Notes: generated by a model from the sequence alone, not told the origin. Shown: positions 1-12,312, counted from the stretch's first letter. The stretch is DNA of 64,000 nt from Hymenopellis radicata (GCA_015501595.1 JADNRX010000159.1:54358-118357), one strand, 5' to 3'. Program-made: numbers and translations.

Positions 1-390
1 ATTCGCACCATCTAACATCGAGACTGTCCTTGGTGCGTCAAAGCCTTCTCTTCGTCATATATACCTAACGCAACGTGGCGAATGATCCAACACTGCGTAA
101 GCCCGTCGTGCCAAAGCGCGCATCGCGATGGCCCGGTCATCCTTGTAGCCATATAACATCATTTTGCCGAGCACGAGCAGCTGGACAATGACAACAAGGT
201 CGGTCCAAGTGCTAGATTATGAAGTGCGCCATATCCAAAAGGAAATTAAAGAATTTGAGGTATAAAATATACCAGTCAATTAGACTAAGTTGGCTTTCAC
301 GACATTCAACGGGAGTCTGCGCGCTCGCGAGGCTAACGGGACCTCGATTTTGGTCGCCTTCAATCTAGGAGTTTAGACATTGTGAAATGC
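1..390 (-). pseudogene. decayed paralogue of the neighbouring MYND/MSS51-like gene
   Basis: Two blocks match the intact gene at 850-2668 in the same order and orientation. Block 88-180 matches 1942-2060 and still reads a run ending HDGLTQC. Block 310-365 matches 2230-2290 and on the minus strand reads A-T-K-I-E-V-P-L-A-S-R-A-R-R-L-P, against A-T-Q-A-E-V-Q-F-V-S-R-A-R-G-H-P in the intact copy. The segment between them keeps the position of the intron that separates these exons in the intact gene. The zinc cysteines of block 1 are lost and the frame is broken, so this is a relic. It runs off the left edge of the window, so its full extent is unknown. Confidence 0.6.
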
Positions 391-849
391 ACAGCGTAAC
401 TCGGCCACGGTCGTGTATTCGGGGCTTGGAATTGGGACTTGCTCGCTAACGAGCGGACACTAGTAATGCCGTGAATTAAGGTTCAACGAAAGTCTTGATG
501 AAACGATAAGCAGTACCTCTTCAGCTGCTTCTTCAAGCCCCTTTGCCTCGCTAGCTCATACGACCGCTATACTCAAGACTCGGCCCAATGCCGATTTCGA
601 AATGCTGGTCCAGCAAGGGCAATATTCGCCGTCAACAGTCCACTGCTCGTTTTGGGGGGATGGTGGGTAGTAGGTACTTGCCAAAGATGGCAGGTGATCG
701 GCAAACAGTACAAGCCGACGGCATTTCCGGTGGCGTTGAAAAATAATACACCACCGGAAATATAATACAAGTATGATTCAATGGTGATAGAGCTCAATAA
801 CGCGTACAAATACATCAAAAAGTAGACCAAGAGCATTCCTTAGCCACAT
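391..849. other. no recognisable gene
   Basis: This stretch lies between the MYND relic and the 3' end of the intact MYND gene. A hydrophobic 87-residue frame on the minus strand (573-836) is the only open frame of note. I see no family motif in it and do not call it a gene. Confidence 0.4.
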
Positions 850-2668
850 TCATCGAAAAGCACCTGCAATCCACCCATTCACGCTGAAGAACCCGAAGAT
901 CTTGCACGGCTCTGGCTTCATCAGCATGCTACCCCACTGATTCCGACTCCCCGAGCTCATGTCACCATCCTTGATCAGTGTCGCCCCATGCTTTGCTAAG
1001 ATCTTTCCCTCCGCCACTGCCTCCTCGCGATTATACGACTGCCGAACTTAAGATCAGTATCCGGATGATGAGAAACCCAACAACGTACAGTGAACACTGA
1101 AGGAATCTTTCGATCAACAAGCACTTTGATAGTCTCAGGCCATGTCTCCGGACTTTCTTCCGATAACCCAGTGTTGAACGCGACGGCAAGATCAGGCTTA
1201 TCTTCGTTTTTCAGCTCGTGGTACAATCTATGAAACTATGAGCATACGAAAAGGAACAGCGAACTGTGTCTTACTCGCGTCGCATGACTTGAATGCGCGT
1301 CCGGCCGGCCTTCTTGCACTTCCTGAGATACTCGTCAGAGGTATAACGAAAAACACCACATCAGATACTCACGGGCAAACATCCAGCGACATGGATGCCG
1401 TGGAGAAAGGCCGAACTAGTTCAGGAAGCTGAGGGCCAGTCAAGACAAGCTAAAATTTCGGTGTTAGCCATTTCCAGGAACTTGAGAGGGCGGCGGGGAT
1501 GCAAACCTTCAACGTCTTGATCCCTGGCACACGATGCAACACCTCTTCAAAGACATGGCCGACCAATACTTCGGCCTGATATGCACCAATAATCTACAGC
1601 CAACATTGAACGAAGAGTCAGAATGATCAACAAACACTCTTACATGGATCGTCAGTGTCTCCTTTTTCGTCCATGCGTCATCATTATGCAGCAACTCGAG
1701 TCCTCGTAAAATTGTCATGGGGAACGACAGCTGCTCAGAGGCCGCTCGCAACCACGCCGCCTCCGACTTGCCTAGGTCAGTCTCGAGCAAGGCCTTGTAT
1801 TCTGATGTCCACGACGCGCCATCGAGAGATGCCCACGCATCTTGAACGCGAGCCGGACAGTACGCGAACGGCTGCTCGGGATCGACGTTCGGATGGGCGT
1901 GAGATCGCTTGACATCCTCGCGAATCTCGCGGTTGAGCTGACACTGCGTAAGCCCGTCGTGCCCATCTTCGCAAGGCTGCTCCGCGTGAACAGCGCGCAT
2001 CGCAGTCCAGTGATCCTCGCAGCAGTAGAACGCCATTTTGCAATCTGGGCATGTGGCGAGCGAGGAATAGCGGCTGGACGAGGGCGACATGCGGAGCATG
2101 CGGTCAGTTCGAGTACTAAATTATGAATCGCGTCAGATCTAAGGGGAGTCTGTGGTATGAAAAGACGTACCATCCGATACAGCGAGACTGATAGCAAACC
2201 AAGTTTTGTTCTACGACGTTTACCGCCAGTGGGTGTCCGCGCGCTCGCGAGACAAACTGCACTTCGGCCTGCGTCGCCTGCATTCCAAGTTCGTTGAGGA
2301 ACGCTACGTCTGTGCTGGCGACGTCAGAGAGGGAAAACTCCAATGTCATTTGAAGCATCGGTTCTTGCTCCGACGCGTGTAACGCCTTGCATATCGCCTT
2401 GTGCTGGGCCCAGTCATCCTAGAAATTAAATCAGGTCGACAACGGCATTAGAGCAATCTATCAAATCAGAAACCTTTTGACAGCCTAAAAGCAATCGTCA
2501 GGTCTCTGCAGCGATCAAGGCAACACTAGGAATACCTGAGCCGCAGTACGAAACGCGTTTACAGCGTGTACATTTGGACAGTTTAGTATCGGTGCCGTCT
2601 TCCTTGAAGCATTTCATGCAAATGACATGCTGGTTGGCGATAATAGGCGGTACGACAGTGGCTGGCAT
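850..2668 (-). CDS. MYND zinc-finger protein with MSS51-like C-terminal domain
   Basis: The model starts at the ATG at 2668 and stops at 850, with at least seven introns including an 11-nt micro-exon at 2474-2484. The first exons give a complete MYND finger: CMKCFK, then CTRCKRVSYCGSGCQ made across the micro-exon, then DDWAQHKAICKAL. A second zinc region follows (CPDCKMAFYCCEDHW), then a CPKCKKAGRTR knuckle and the conserved NTGLSEESPETWPETIK stretch, ending near GSRNQWGSML. In yeast, Mss51 is a mitochondrial translational activator of COX1; the many mushroom homologues are uncharacterised, so the role here is inferred only at family level. All cysteines of the finger are present and the frame is open throughout, so the gene looks intact. 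A decayed tandem paralogue lies just downstream. Confidence 0.85.
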
Positions 2669-2863
2669 GGTGGTAAGTGGAAAGAAACGAGGACTGAGTT
2701 GACGTTATATACGTTGTGAAAATGTGAAAGTTGCCATGTGCTAGTCGGTTCCATTCTCCGTCAGTGTCACGGTTGCCGAGTGTGATTCCACTTAGGCTTT
2801 AAAGCTTAAAGGTTGGCGGAAGCCGAGAAACTGTTGTCATGGTGGTGATGGGAAGTGAAGCGC

Positions 2864-3497
2864 AAGTGATCCGGAATATACTATTTGAGAAGCCCCCTTC
2901 GTCACGCTAAGTGACACGAACCCTACTTAGGAAACAATTAATTTTTGATTTTTTAAGTCATGTGGCGGAAAACCGCCGTTCTGCGTGGGTATGGCCCCAG
3001 ATAAGTTTGTGGGAGGTGGCGCAGAGGGCAGAGGAGTGCCCAGAAGCATTGTAGTAGTACTCTATTGTGTTTCCTTGGTCGTGGGATGACACACTCGCGT
3101 AAGATGCCGCCACACTGGCACGCAGCCACCCCACCGGTGTACATGAGTGCAGGAGTGCACCCTCTGTTGAGGAGAGGCAATTAAGTACTACTGCAATGCT
3201 TTTGGGCACTCCTCTGTCCCCTGCGCCACCTCCCACAAACTTATCTGGGGCCATACCCACGCAGAACGGCGGTTTTCCCGCCACATGACTGTTACTTCGG
3301 CGACCACGAGCGCGTGGCCGGGACGCGTGAGCGTGGAGCCATGACTGTGGCTAAATAGGCGACAGAAGTGGTCAGCCCCAACTCATACTCATACTCATAC
3401 TGACTCAAAAAATCAAAAATTAATTGTTTCCTAAGTAGGGTTCGTGTCACTTAGCGTGACGAAGGGGGCTTCTCAAATAGTATATTCCAAGTGATCC
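2864..3497. mobile_element. MULE-like MITE with long inverted repeats and 9-bp target duplication
   Basis: A 616-bp element occupies 2873-3488. It starts GGAATATACTATTTGAGAAG and ends with the exact reverse complement. The inverted repeats run about 190 bp on the left (to roughly 3062), with a 100-bp extra block in the right arm (about 3290-3400) that carries a triple TCATAC run. The element is flanked by a perfect direct repeat AAGTGATCC at 2864-2872 and 3489-3497. A 9-bp duplication with long terminal inverted repeats is the hallmark of the Mutator superfamily. There is no transposase frame inside, so it is non-autonomous. Confidence 0.85.
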
Positions 3498-3691
3498 TGA
3501 TTCGGATTCGGATTCCTTTTCCATCTGGATATTGTCGCATCCGTATGCATGACTAGTACTAGGTTCATCTAAACAATACTGAGAGACTGCTTTCAATCAG
3601 GTATCTGTCCATGGTATTAATATCAAGCGTAAGTATTCCTGAGTGTTGGTAAGTATGTAGTTTAAGTGACACGCCGCTCAATACTACGGCG

Positions 3692-5737
3692 CTAGTCAGT
3701 CCATATAGGCTCGGCGGGCCACTTTGCTCGCGGCTCGTAGTTTAGTCCTTTAGCCTCCATCCGCAGCTTCACAGATCTGTGTACCTTCACCCCGTCCCTC
3801 AAATGAGTAATCGGTATGCGACGCGGACGGCCACAGTTAAAGCTACAAGATAGAAGAGATAAGTATTCCTCAAAAATCAAATGACGGATTCACGCACGTC
3901 CATTTGCGGTCGCTCTCTGAATGATAGTCCAGCTTGGCCGGGATCAACTCAAGAAGCCACCAAACCTTCACGAGACTGAGCTGATCGTACACATCGCACA
4001 TGGCGTCCAGTGCGTCTTCTTCTTCCTCTGTCGTCGCTACGGCCGGGGTGAGCGCGTACGGGACAGGCGGCGGACGTGGCTTCACGTAAGGGTAAAGGTC
4101 AGCCCCATCCATGCCCAGTTTCCTAAGCCGCGCCTCATCAAACATGATACCCGTGTCGACTAAAAAGCACTGGCGGATCATCCATCGCAGAGGAATGCGC
4201 GCAAGACTGTGAGGAACATTATTGGCCACCGAACCGCCTCCAACATCTGTTCCAACTCAATCAGGGATTGCTTCTGACACGGAGGGCACGAAATGACAAA
4301 CCAGCATGGCACCCGGCAAACCACACTTCTTCAGCATCGGTCGGTTCAACAAAATCCTGCCAATCATCCGAGTTACTGAACGCTCGCTTTCCTCCGGCAT
4401 CACATGCATGACAATTCACTCCAGGGACCTGACCGAAGATCGGAATGAACCGAACGCGTCGTTCGTCCAGCGCGAGGGCATGTCGGAAATGACGCACATG
4501 CGTGTTCGAACAAGTAAAGGGAAGATTGCGGGGGAATATTCCAATGGCACCCACTGTGTCCCTGCATATACGAAGTAAGTGGGCTGTGTACTTGCAGGGA
4601 AAAGAGTCCTACCAAACGCCTAAGAATTCGATTTTCACGTCGATGGAGAAGGCAGCCTTGAATTCCACGCTTTGGGCCCATCCTTTAGCGTCGTCGCGAG
4701 CGTACATTTTATACGCAAAGGGAACTTGCTGGAAGTTGCATCGCGGTAGCAGTCCCACCTAAACGGTCTCGCAATTGGATTCTGTCACGCATCGGTCGTG
4801 ATAGTCCCTACCTTGTGAATCCTAGATGTCGCGATGGAACTCAATTAGTACGAGTAAATGAGTATGACCTGTACGCGACACTTACATTCCTGCTAGTGCA
4901 CGGGCCGTCTAGAAATATTACGTAGGTCAGTCGTTCGCGCAAGCTCCCGTGGACGCTCTTACATATGCGCCGCGTGAAAAGCTGCGGTGAAGATTAGACG
5001 CCGTTGTTTCACTTGGAATCGAAAAAGGACTGACCCGAAGATGCAAATCTTGTCCCCTTCTTCGTCTATCAAAGAGTAAGACACGTCCAGAGACAACGGG
5101 ATGAAGAGAAGACGCACAGTTCTGCATGATGTATTCATAGCCGGCTAGACGTCGAGATAAGTTAGAAGGTGATTTAACGGTGAGAACCTCCGTACCCATT
5201 ACATGGGCATCAATATAGACGCCAAGCACCTTGTCGACAAGCTTGTCGAAGAACGCAGTGGAGCTAGTAAGAGAAGGAGCTTGCGAAGTCACGTATGTGC
5301 CGATCCCGGTCTAAACCCGAAAAGTTTAGTTGTTGAAAAGCGACACTAAGAGAGACAAACTTGATAATAAACCAGCTGCTCCTTACAATTGTTCTTCTTG
5401 AGCGCGCCGAAGAAATTGACGACATTGGAGTTCTACGAAGGCCAAAGTGAGAATACGAGCGTCAAACAAGAATTCGTGCTCACATCCCCGCCAAATTTAT
5501 CTCCTGGGAAAGAAGCAACGTTCAGTTCGGGTCCTTGAGTAAGTAGGCAGACACACCGGTGCCGTCGAAACATAGCACCATGGTACGGTGAGCGTGTTGC
5601 GGGGGTATCGAATCTGAATTGAAAGGGAAGGACCCCGATGCAGTTGACGAGGAAGCCTGTCAGTTATGAATATCATTGAATAAGGGAGCATAGAGATGAA
5701 CACAGACGGTAGCAGAGGAAGAAGATGAGACGGACAT
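3692..5737 (-). CDS. DUF2235 alpha/beta-hydrolase-like protein
   Basis: Exons on the minus strand join into a full DUF2235 domain, the family that includes T6SS Tle-type phospholipase-like proteins and is widespread in mushrooms. Landmarks in order are TMVLCFDGTG near the start, NSNVVNFFGALKKNN, VYYQTGIGTY, the nucleophile elbow IFGFSRGAYTARALAGM, VGLLPRCNFQQVPFAYKMY, EFLGVWDTVGAIG, RHFRHALALDERRVRF, VWFAGCHADVGGGS and SLARIPLRWMIRQC. The Ser elbow GFSRG, the Asp in LGVWDTV and the His in GCHADVGGG are present. The last exon ends in GVKVHRSVKLRMEAKG. The start at 5737 (MSVSSSSSAT) depends on a weak GTCTGT donor and is less sure than the rest. Substrate unknown; probably an intracellular lipase or esterase-like protein. 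Confidence 0.85.
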
Positions 5738-6706
5738 GGCGGACGTCCAAATTGATCGCGTCGGGGGATAACGAGTGGACATCGAGCATTTCCCTGCTAG
5801 ATATAGCTTTCGGAATCGCTGGTCCGTATCGCAGAAGTCCGCCCCACGTACTAGAAGATCTATACAGCCATCAGAAGAAGCCGCTATACAACTCCACAGC
5901 TTGCAGAGAACTTCGCGAGCCACTTCTTTTTGCGCGTCACTTGTATCATCCCCAACTTTGTTTCACATCCATCTTCCTAGCATATCACAAAATCGGCGCG
6001 TACCTTTGTAATCGGATCCGTCTGGGTTGCGAGTTTTAAGAGTCCATCTCGTACACCTCTGTCTACGTTTAGCAGCCTATGGAACGCGATGTTGTTCGTT
6101 TCCGCGGCTGTGGAAGACAGCGGGCCGTAGTTGACCCGTAGCAGGCAAACCAAGTCAAAACGACTCCTTGATGCTGGTTAGCCAGACAGAAATCACATCT
6201 ATTGGATCATTGTGATTGGTGCGTCGTGGTCGAAAGCTTGTGCTAACAATCAGAGTCCTAATCACTTCAACAAGGAAAGGCGATGACTACGACGACGGTT
6301 CCGGCCGGATGAAAAGGCAGGCACCAGAAATAGCACGACAGCAGATGACAGCACACCGCGAAGCCTCCCAAACATCTTGGAATGAAGACATCGGCGAGCT
6401 GAAGCTCTCAGAGATGGTTCTCCTAGGGCTTTGAGCGTAGAGACGACATGTTTTGAGACGGAAACCAAGGAAAAATGTCAGCTGGTATACCAGATAGTAC
6501 ACGTCAAGTCCAACGTAGTCTATCATCAGTGCACTGCTGCGAGGACGCATCCGCAGAGCCCCAAACTTGACGGTCGGAGAACGAGCTCATTAGACGCTAA
6601 GGCCCAAAATGCCAATTTTGGTCGTAGTGTCCGCATTCTGCGCTGTGCCCGCAGTTTCCGGGGACGGTTTCCCTGATGCTAGGACAAAAAAGGTCCAGTG
6701 TTACCT
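5738..6706. other. no recognisable gene
   Basis: The stretch lies upstream of the DUF2235 gene and downstream of the membrane-protein gene. Open frames of 68-104 codons exist on both strands but none shows a family motif or a consistent splice pattern. Part of it must hold the DUF2235 promoter. Confidence 0.4.
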
Positions 6707-7826
6707 TCACTCGACAGTCTCCCAATCCGCCACATGATCAGCCTTGTCCCTCTCAACTTCACTACTATCAAGCTCCAACAGCTTATCCCCACCTCCACTC
6801 ATACGGTAGATGCGGGCCCACTCAGCCAGCGCAGACTGCAATATCCTCACGACCAAAAATCCAGTTTCCACCAAACCCAGGTCCTCGAGAGTGTCAACGG
6901 TGATTGGTGCGGAGCGATCAATAAGCTCGGCGCCGACTGTTACTTTAGTCTTCCCGGATCTGAACATCAGGAGGAAATGGACCTTGATTGCGGCGCGAGT
7001 GAATATGCGTTTCGTCAAGAGGGTGTGAGAGGATTTGGGGTCTTCTTTGGCCCAGAGTTTTATGTGGTCAAAGAGACTTTCTACTTGATCCTGGGGCATC
7101 CTGTAGTGATTCACCAGGAACACAATGATAAGCTACACAGCGCTTCTGTTGGCCACAAACACCAACGAACGGATTGAGAAGCTCACGTCTCGGAAATAAT
7201 CCACGACACTATCCAAGTCATCCCAGTTGACTTTGTCATATCTCGCGTCGATACGGTAGCATTGGACAAGCGACCACGCGACGAAAGAGTGATCCTCATA
7301 CAGAACGAACGCATACGCGAGCACTGGAATCGGTACGAGCGCTAGACTAGCAAAAAGACCATAGAGAGCGCCTTTTCGTTTCGAGCTGGGCGTGCCGTCT
7401 TTACGAAACCACGCCCGTTGCCACCATCCACGTTTGCCGACTGTGCTAGCGAAGCTGGCCCGGGGTACTATACGGCTGCAACGTCGGTGACCGTATTATC
7501 GGCCGCATCGACGCCGGTATACGCGGCGCTGATAATTGCGTGGCACATCGAGTGGAGGGTGCGCGACTGATGCGAAAAAGACGACGCGACGCGGCGCGAA
7601 ACATGAAGAAGGGCGGAAAGAAACGGACCCTTGTTTGCGCTTGTGTGCTATTGGCTTCATCTATCACAGTAGTGAGCAATTCCGAGTTCTGCTCGTGTTC
7701 GCCGACAGCCACAGGCGGCGGCCAATTTGCAGTCAACGGTTTAGTAGCAATCATTTGTCGCAGTCTGGGGAGGTTGACGGGGGAGGGTAATGCGGTGTCG
7801 TTGGGTGGGTTGAAGTCGTAGGACAT
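6707..7826 (-). CDS. hypothetical membrane protein
   Basis: No family recognised. The start chosen is the ATG at 7826 (MSYDFNPPNDTALPSP); an in-frame ATG at 7883 would add 19 residues. A 57-nt intron (GTCGGCGAAC to CCAATAG) leads into NKGPFLSALLHVSRRVASS, then a second intron. The middle exon has a likely membrane span, GALYGLFASLALVPIPVLA, followed by YEDHSFVAWSLVQCYRIDA. The last exon (7123-6707) contains HFLLMFRSGKTKVTVGAEL and ends ADWETVE. At least one more hydrophobic stretch (IIVFLVNHY) is present. The steady protein-like composition across the joined exons supports a real gene. Function cannot be given. Confidence 0.6.
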
Positions 7827-7883
7827 CGTCGCAAAGCAATCGAGGTTGAAAGAGTTCAACAAAGATTTGCCGTAGGCATCCAC

Positions 7884-8390
7884 GTGTCAATTCAGGTTCT
7901 AGCCGGGCCGGAACGCAAATCCTCCGTCCCGCCTTCAAGTCCTTGTCTCTATTCAACCTCGCATCGATGTTCTCGGGTGATAGTTACTATGTCTTAACGA
8001 TGGATAGCATTGTGTATGTTGCTGATGCAATCTGCGGGCCACTTTTTAAGTGCCTGAAAAGCGTCCCCACCTTGTCACTTGCTGATAGCGCTTAGTCCTC
8101 GGAGGCACTCAAGTGGCAGTCAATACAACAGCTTTGGAGTAATCACTGCCGGAGAATCCTGGACGATGGCGGCGATTGTCGTTGCCACCAGTGTACATCT
8201 GGGCTGTGCGTCGTCATCATCGTCGAAGTACTAGTAGCAAAAGCCACTTTGCCCTCGGCATCCACTATTGCCAGTGGCCCTTTTCGACGCGTCTTCAGTG
8301 GCAGCCCTAGCGATTCCCGTATCAAACGGAGATCCTTGATAGTGGTATATATGCCGATAGAAACGGTACAGGCCCCCTCTAATAGCACCT
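7884..8390. other. intergenic, no recognisable gene
   Basis: This sequence lies between the membrane-protein gene and the GFA relic. It contains a 116-codon minus frame from 8143 that overlaps the relic on the other strand; it has no recognisable motif and is probably chance. Confidence 0.35.
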
Positions 8391-8545
8391 TTTGACGACT
8401 CTGCAGCTGCCATTGCAACAAGATCAGCTTCTCTGCGACCGTCTCGCCCCCTCTCCACGTTGGGCACAAGATCTCTAGTTGCAAATGCTCCATCTCTGTA
8501 CGAAATGGATATTTGTTCGGTCCACATCTGTCTCAAGGACGATGG
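8391..8545 (+). pseudogene. 5' fragment of a GFA/CENP-V family gene
   Basis: Read in the right frame from about 8406, the sequence gives CHCNKISFSATVSPPL, then GHKISSCKCSISVRNGYLF. This matches the intact gene 300 bp downstream (CHCGKISYSVDISPPL, GHEVVGCNCSICARNAYLF) and is even closer to the copy at 50997-51506. The zinc-binding CxxC has become CSIS, and after 8545 the frame is lost. There is no second exon. It is a relic of a tandem duplication. Confidence 0.7.
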
Positions 8546-8711
8546 GTTGCTCATGACGACCTTCGCGCTTTCTGATGCGCGCAACCTTCCACAGCAATTC
8601 GGAGTGACAGCCGTGAGACATACACAAGACATATCCCGATCGGACTTTTATCACTTTCCACATAAAAGCCACCCAACCACTACTTAACAGACACCACCAT
8701 CTAGGATCCCA

Positions 8712-9212
8712 ATGGCATCCTCCAGTGACGACACCGCGACATACAAGGGCGGCTGCCACTGTGGCAAGATTAGCTACTCAGTAGACATCTCGCCGCCTCT
8801 CGACAAGGGGCACGAGGTGGTTGGCTGTAACTGCTCCATCTGCGCGCGCAATGCGTACTTGTTCGTCTTTCTCAAAGAAGACGCGGTCAAGTTCCATTCC
8901 GGCAAAGGCGAGGCTATTGTACGTGCTGCTTGCTTTGAGTCTCCTATTTGGCTTACCTTCGCTACAGCCTTACACCTTTGGCCCAGCCCGCCTCGGGCAT
9001 AACTTCTGCCCCAAGTGTGGCACAAGTGTTTTTGGCACCTCTATGCAGGCCGGCTACTATGAGGGTATTATCGCAGTAAATGTGGGCTGGTCATTTCAGT
9101 GATTGGATGAACGCGACGTATTGAACTCTTGATTTAGGTCCGCACGTTGGAAGACGTTGACCTGGATTCTTTGAAAGTCAACATAATGGATGGGAAGAGT
9201 ACGGTCCTTTGA
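8712..9212 (+). CDS. GFA/CENP-V family zinc protein
   Basis: Three exons give about 125 residues. Exon 1 starts MASSSDDTATYKGGCHCGKI and carries CNCSICARNAYLFVF. An intron (about 8918-8968, GTACGT to TACAG) leads to YTFGPARLGHNFCPKCGTS, then IIAVN. A second intron (from about 9080, GTGGGC, to 9137, TTTAG) leads to VRTLEDVDLDSLKVN and a stop at 9212. The CHC, CNCSIC and CPKCGT clusters are the zinc ligands of the glutathione-dependent formaldehyde-activating (GFA) fold. Whether these fungal proteins act on S-hydroxymethylglutathione is not known. This is the only one of three copies in the window with all ligands and an open frame. Confidence 0.85.
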
Positions 9213-9599
9213 ATCTCGACGATGTACGTCGAATCACAGACTGGGAAATTCGAATGACCTGCTGTAGTCTGGCTTGGTAGATTGTTCATGCCGATAAGTA
9301 TCTGCAGATGTTCGGTTGAAGGGAGCTGAGCGCCTGACGCTTTTCGCGCGCCGGAGAGTTGCTAGCATCACTGAGCGATGTCAGAGATTGAAGACCGGTA
9401 GAAGTCGTCCATTCGGGGTCTGGTCGACTCAGAGTGCACAAAGCCGTTGCAAAGCAGCCTTTCTACAAGCAAGCAATCAAGTCTGGCCCAGGATGAAGTA
9501 CAGAAGAAAATTGAGAGGTCATACGTTCATATCACTGATGCTCACAAGGATAGTATTGTTTCGTGACATTCTACAACTGATAATATGTCGTCTATTCTC

Positions 9600-11644
9600 T
9601 CATTTCTCCACCTGGTCTAATAGTTCGAGGATATTTGCTGTCCGAGGTGAGACCGAGAAGGGGAAAGGCTTCAAAGTACTGTCATAATCACTGTGAGCGC
9701 AAGCAAAAACCCAGAGAACCTCGACATACACAGCAACACCCTGAGTAAAACCAATTTCGGGAATCATTTCTTCCCCGTCTTCATTGACAGCGCACCGCAG
9801 CTCGCACGTAGCTAACAGCATTGTAATAGCGATCCATAAGCTGCTGTCGGCAAAAAAGCGACCTGGACATATCCTGCGGGAACACGTTCATCGCCGCCGC
9901 CAAACGGGTGGCGTAGTAATGCTCACCTTCGGCCGAAACCATACGGCTGGATGAATGGCTCTTCTCTGCCACCATCGGCCTTTGAGAGGAAGCGTTCTGG
10001 ATCAAAACGATACGGTTCGTGATGCACAGTTTCATCCAGTGTCATTCCTCTAGGCCAGTATTAGGATGTTCCAGTGATTCCGGAAGAGAACACACTTGAT
10101 ATTCGGAATGACTATAGTGCCCTTCGGAATGAACATCCCACGGTAGATATCATCCTCCGTTGATACATGAGGAGCACCTAACCTCCTTGTCAGTGGCACG
10201 GCGGATAGACTTGAAAGACTAAGATCATACCGAATGGCGCAACCGGTTGCCACCTGGAAGTCCACGGTCAACATTTCTCATAATGACATATTAGATAAAC
10301 ACAAACCGCAGCGCTTCGCGCAAGATGGCTTCTATGTAAGGCAAGCTCGGACGATCGCTCAGCTGTGGCAGTCGTTCGCGACCGACTACGCGATCAATCT
10401 CCTCCTGTGCTTTACGCTGGACGTCCGGATTGGATACCATAGCCAAGACGAATGCGATTAGTGTTCCGGATACCTAGTACTCATCAGCAGTCTACAAGTT
10501 GAAACTTTAGGCCACACCTACAGTGTCGCAAGCACCCCAAAAGCTCATACCCGCAGCATTTTTGACGTGCTGGATGTAATGCTCCGTTGGTTGCGCTGAG
10601 TCAGGATTGGACTCGGACAGGAATGTCTCCACAAAGGATGGTACTCCCGTTTCAGTGTAGTACCCGGCGAGATTCAGCGGCTGGTTGAGTATGCTTTTCG
10701 TGACGCGCGTTCCGCGAGATATCGCTCTCCCGTACGCGGTGCAAGGGAACAACCGCACAAACAGACAGGAAACTCCGAGTACGTCGTGAATGACTGTGAT
10801 ACTTGAGAAGTGGAGTACTTACATCGAGGAAAACAATCGGCAATGAACGAATCAGCCTTGTAAAATACCTCCGATAACTCCTCGAGAAGCCACATGAAAT
10901 GGTCATCCGACGGCTCGTGTCCATATAGGATACGCCTCGTAACAGAGATCATGTATCTGGGATAGTCTTTCGTAGTCAAATGAGTACCGCGTCAAAGACG
11001 ACTCACTCACCGCTTCAAGGCCGTATAATGTTCTTCTTCAGGTCCTTCCAGTAGCACACGAACGAGCTTGAGAGCCTCCCGTGCGTATACAGACTCGAAC
11101 TCGGCACAAGCCTGCCTGCTGAGGAAACGCTGTACCATCCCCCGTTCTATGTGCAGATCTGGTCCGTACGGAAGCATCCCAAGGACTTTCTCCCAACCTA
11201 TCCTATGGGAGAGTCAGATCCTGAACGACTGTTGACAACTGGAGATGATGTGGTCACATATCAAGAACTGCCACCCTCGGCCGATCGCTATACTTGAGAC
11301 TCTTGTCATCGAGAAGGTCTTTGGAGGCCCGTATAGAGTCCAGGATGAGTATCTTGCGTCCTAGGACTTCAAGATACATCACGTCGCCTACATACAGTCA
11401 GTGGGCCGCCGGTAAATGGAACTCATTCGACCTCGCCATAAGTTTTAGCCCAGTTGTGGAGCAGCTCCCCTCTGAGGACGCGGTCGCTGAGTATGGACTT
11501 GCTCGCCAGGAAGAGGCGTAGGGTGCCAATAAATGGTGCACGGGGAGGACCAGGAGGGAGATTTGAGGTTGACGATCGTGTCCATCGTAAATAGAGAACA
11601 ACGATGGACACCAAAGGCCAGAGGTATAGTGGATTGAAGGTCAT
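9600..11644 (-). CDS. cytochrome P450 monooxygenase
   Basis: The minus-strand gene starts MTFNPLYLWPLVSIVVLYLR (signal anchor) followed by the proline hinge LPPGPPRAPFIGTL. Downstream exons carry the I-helix oxygen-binding motif (AAGMSFWGACDTV), the K-helix (YIEAILREALR, giving ExxR), the PERF motif (YRFDPERFL) and the haem loop FGRRICPGRFFAD, whose Cys is created across an intron in the loop. The protein ends FSVSPRTANILELLDQVEK at 9600, after a final 51-nt intron starting GTATGT. All hallmark residues are present, so it should be a functional ER-anchored haem-thiolate monooxygenase. It resembles the O-methylsterigmatocystin-oxidoreductase-like P450s that are abundant in mushrooms; the substrate cannot be inferred. 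No secondary-metabolite cluster surrounds it. Confidence 0.9.
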
Positions 11645-12312
11645 CGATCATCTGCTACGGAGGTTACAAGTGAAGGTGCGCCGATTTATAAGAGCTCGGT
11701 GTACTAAGCCTTGTATCTGTTCCGTCTGTTCGGGTTGAACCAGACCAAGCTTGGTCCATTTGAGCTGGGAATGGCATAGTACGGCGATTGGTGAGGTGAA
11801 CAAGTCGGAGAGTAGCTCAACTCGGGTGTCGAGAACTTGCGTTAATGTAGTCTGTCGAAGCCACACGCTCCGCAGATGAAAGTGTTCGACGTATCGGATG
11901 GGTAGCTGTCATGTCTCCCATCTCGACAGTGCTCATTAAGATGACTCTCGATAAATGGCAGACCGATAGCAGATACCGGCTTTAAATGTCGAGGCAAGTA
12001 GATATTCAACTTCGCGGACAACCTTGGACATACTCAATGTTGATTGCTCCCGAAAAGTGGCGGTCGCGCGACGCAATGTGAACGCGTCCGATAGACTTCA
12101 AGTATTCCTGATAGTGACAACAAGTCGTTTCGGCCGTAAAGTAGCAGGGTCAATTGACCAGCACGTACAGCGTAATAGAGCATGTTTATAAGCCTTCGGT
12201 TTAACGCGTGTCTCCCGACGTATCTATTAAGCAACGGTCACTGACTTGCAGAAAGGAGGACATACAAAGCTCACCCCGCAGAATGACAACGGCACAAGGA
12301 AAGCGGAAAACT
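11645..12312. other. no recognisable gene; short shared segment
   Basis: The stretch lies upstream of the P450 gene. It holds a 43-bp segment (about 12020-12062, ending ATTGCTCCCGAAAAGTGGCG) that recurs in the same orientation at 43413-43458, next to the second F-box copy. Otherwise only short frames without motifs. Confidence 0.4.

Noticed and set aside
573..836. Hydrophobic 87-residue frame
   Set aside because: No start context, splice partners or family match; probably chance.
9316..9687. 123-codon plus-strand frame
   Set aside because: Overlaps the 3' exon of the P450 gene antisense and has no motif.
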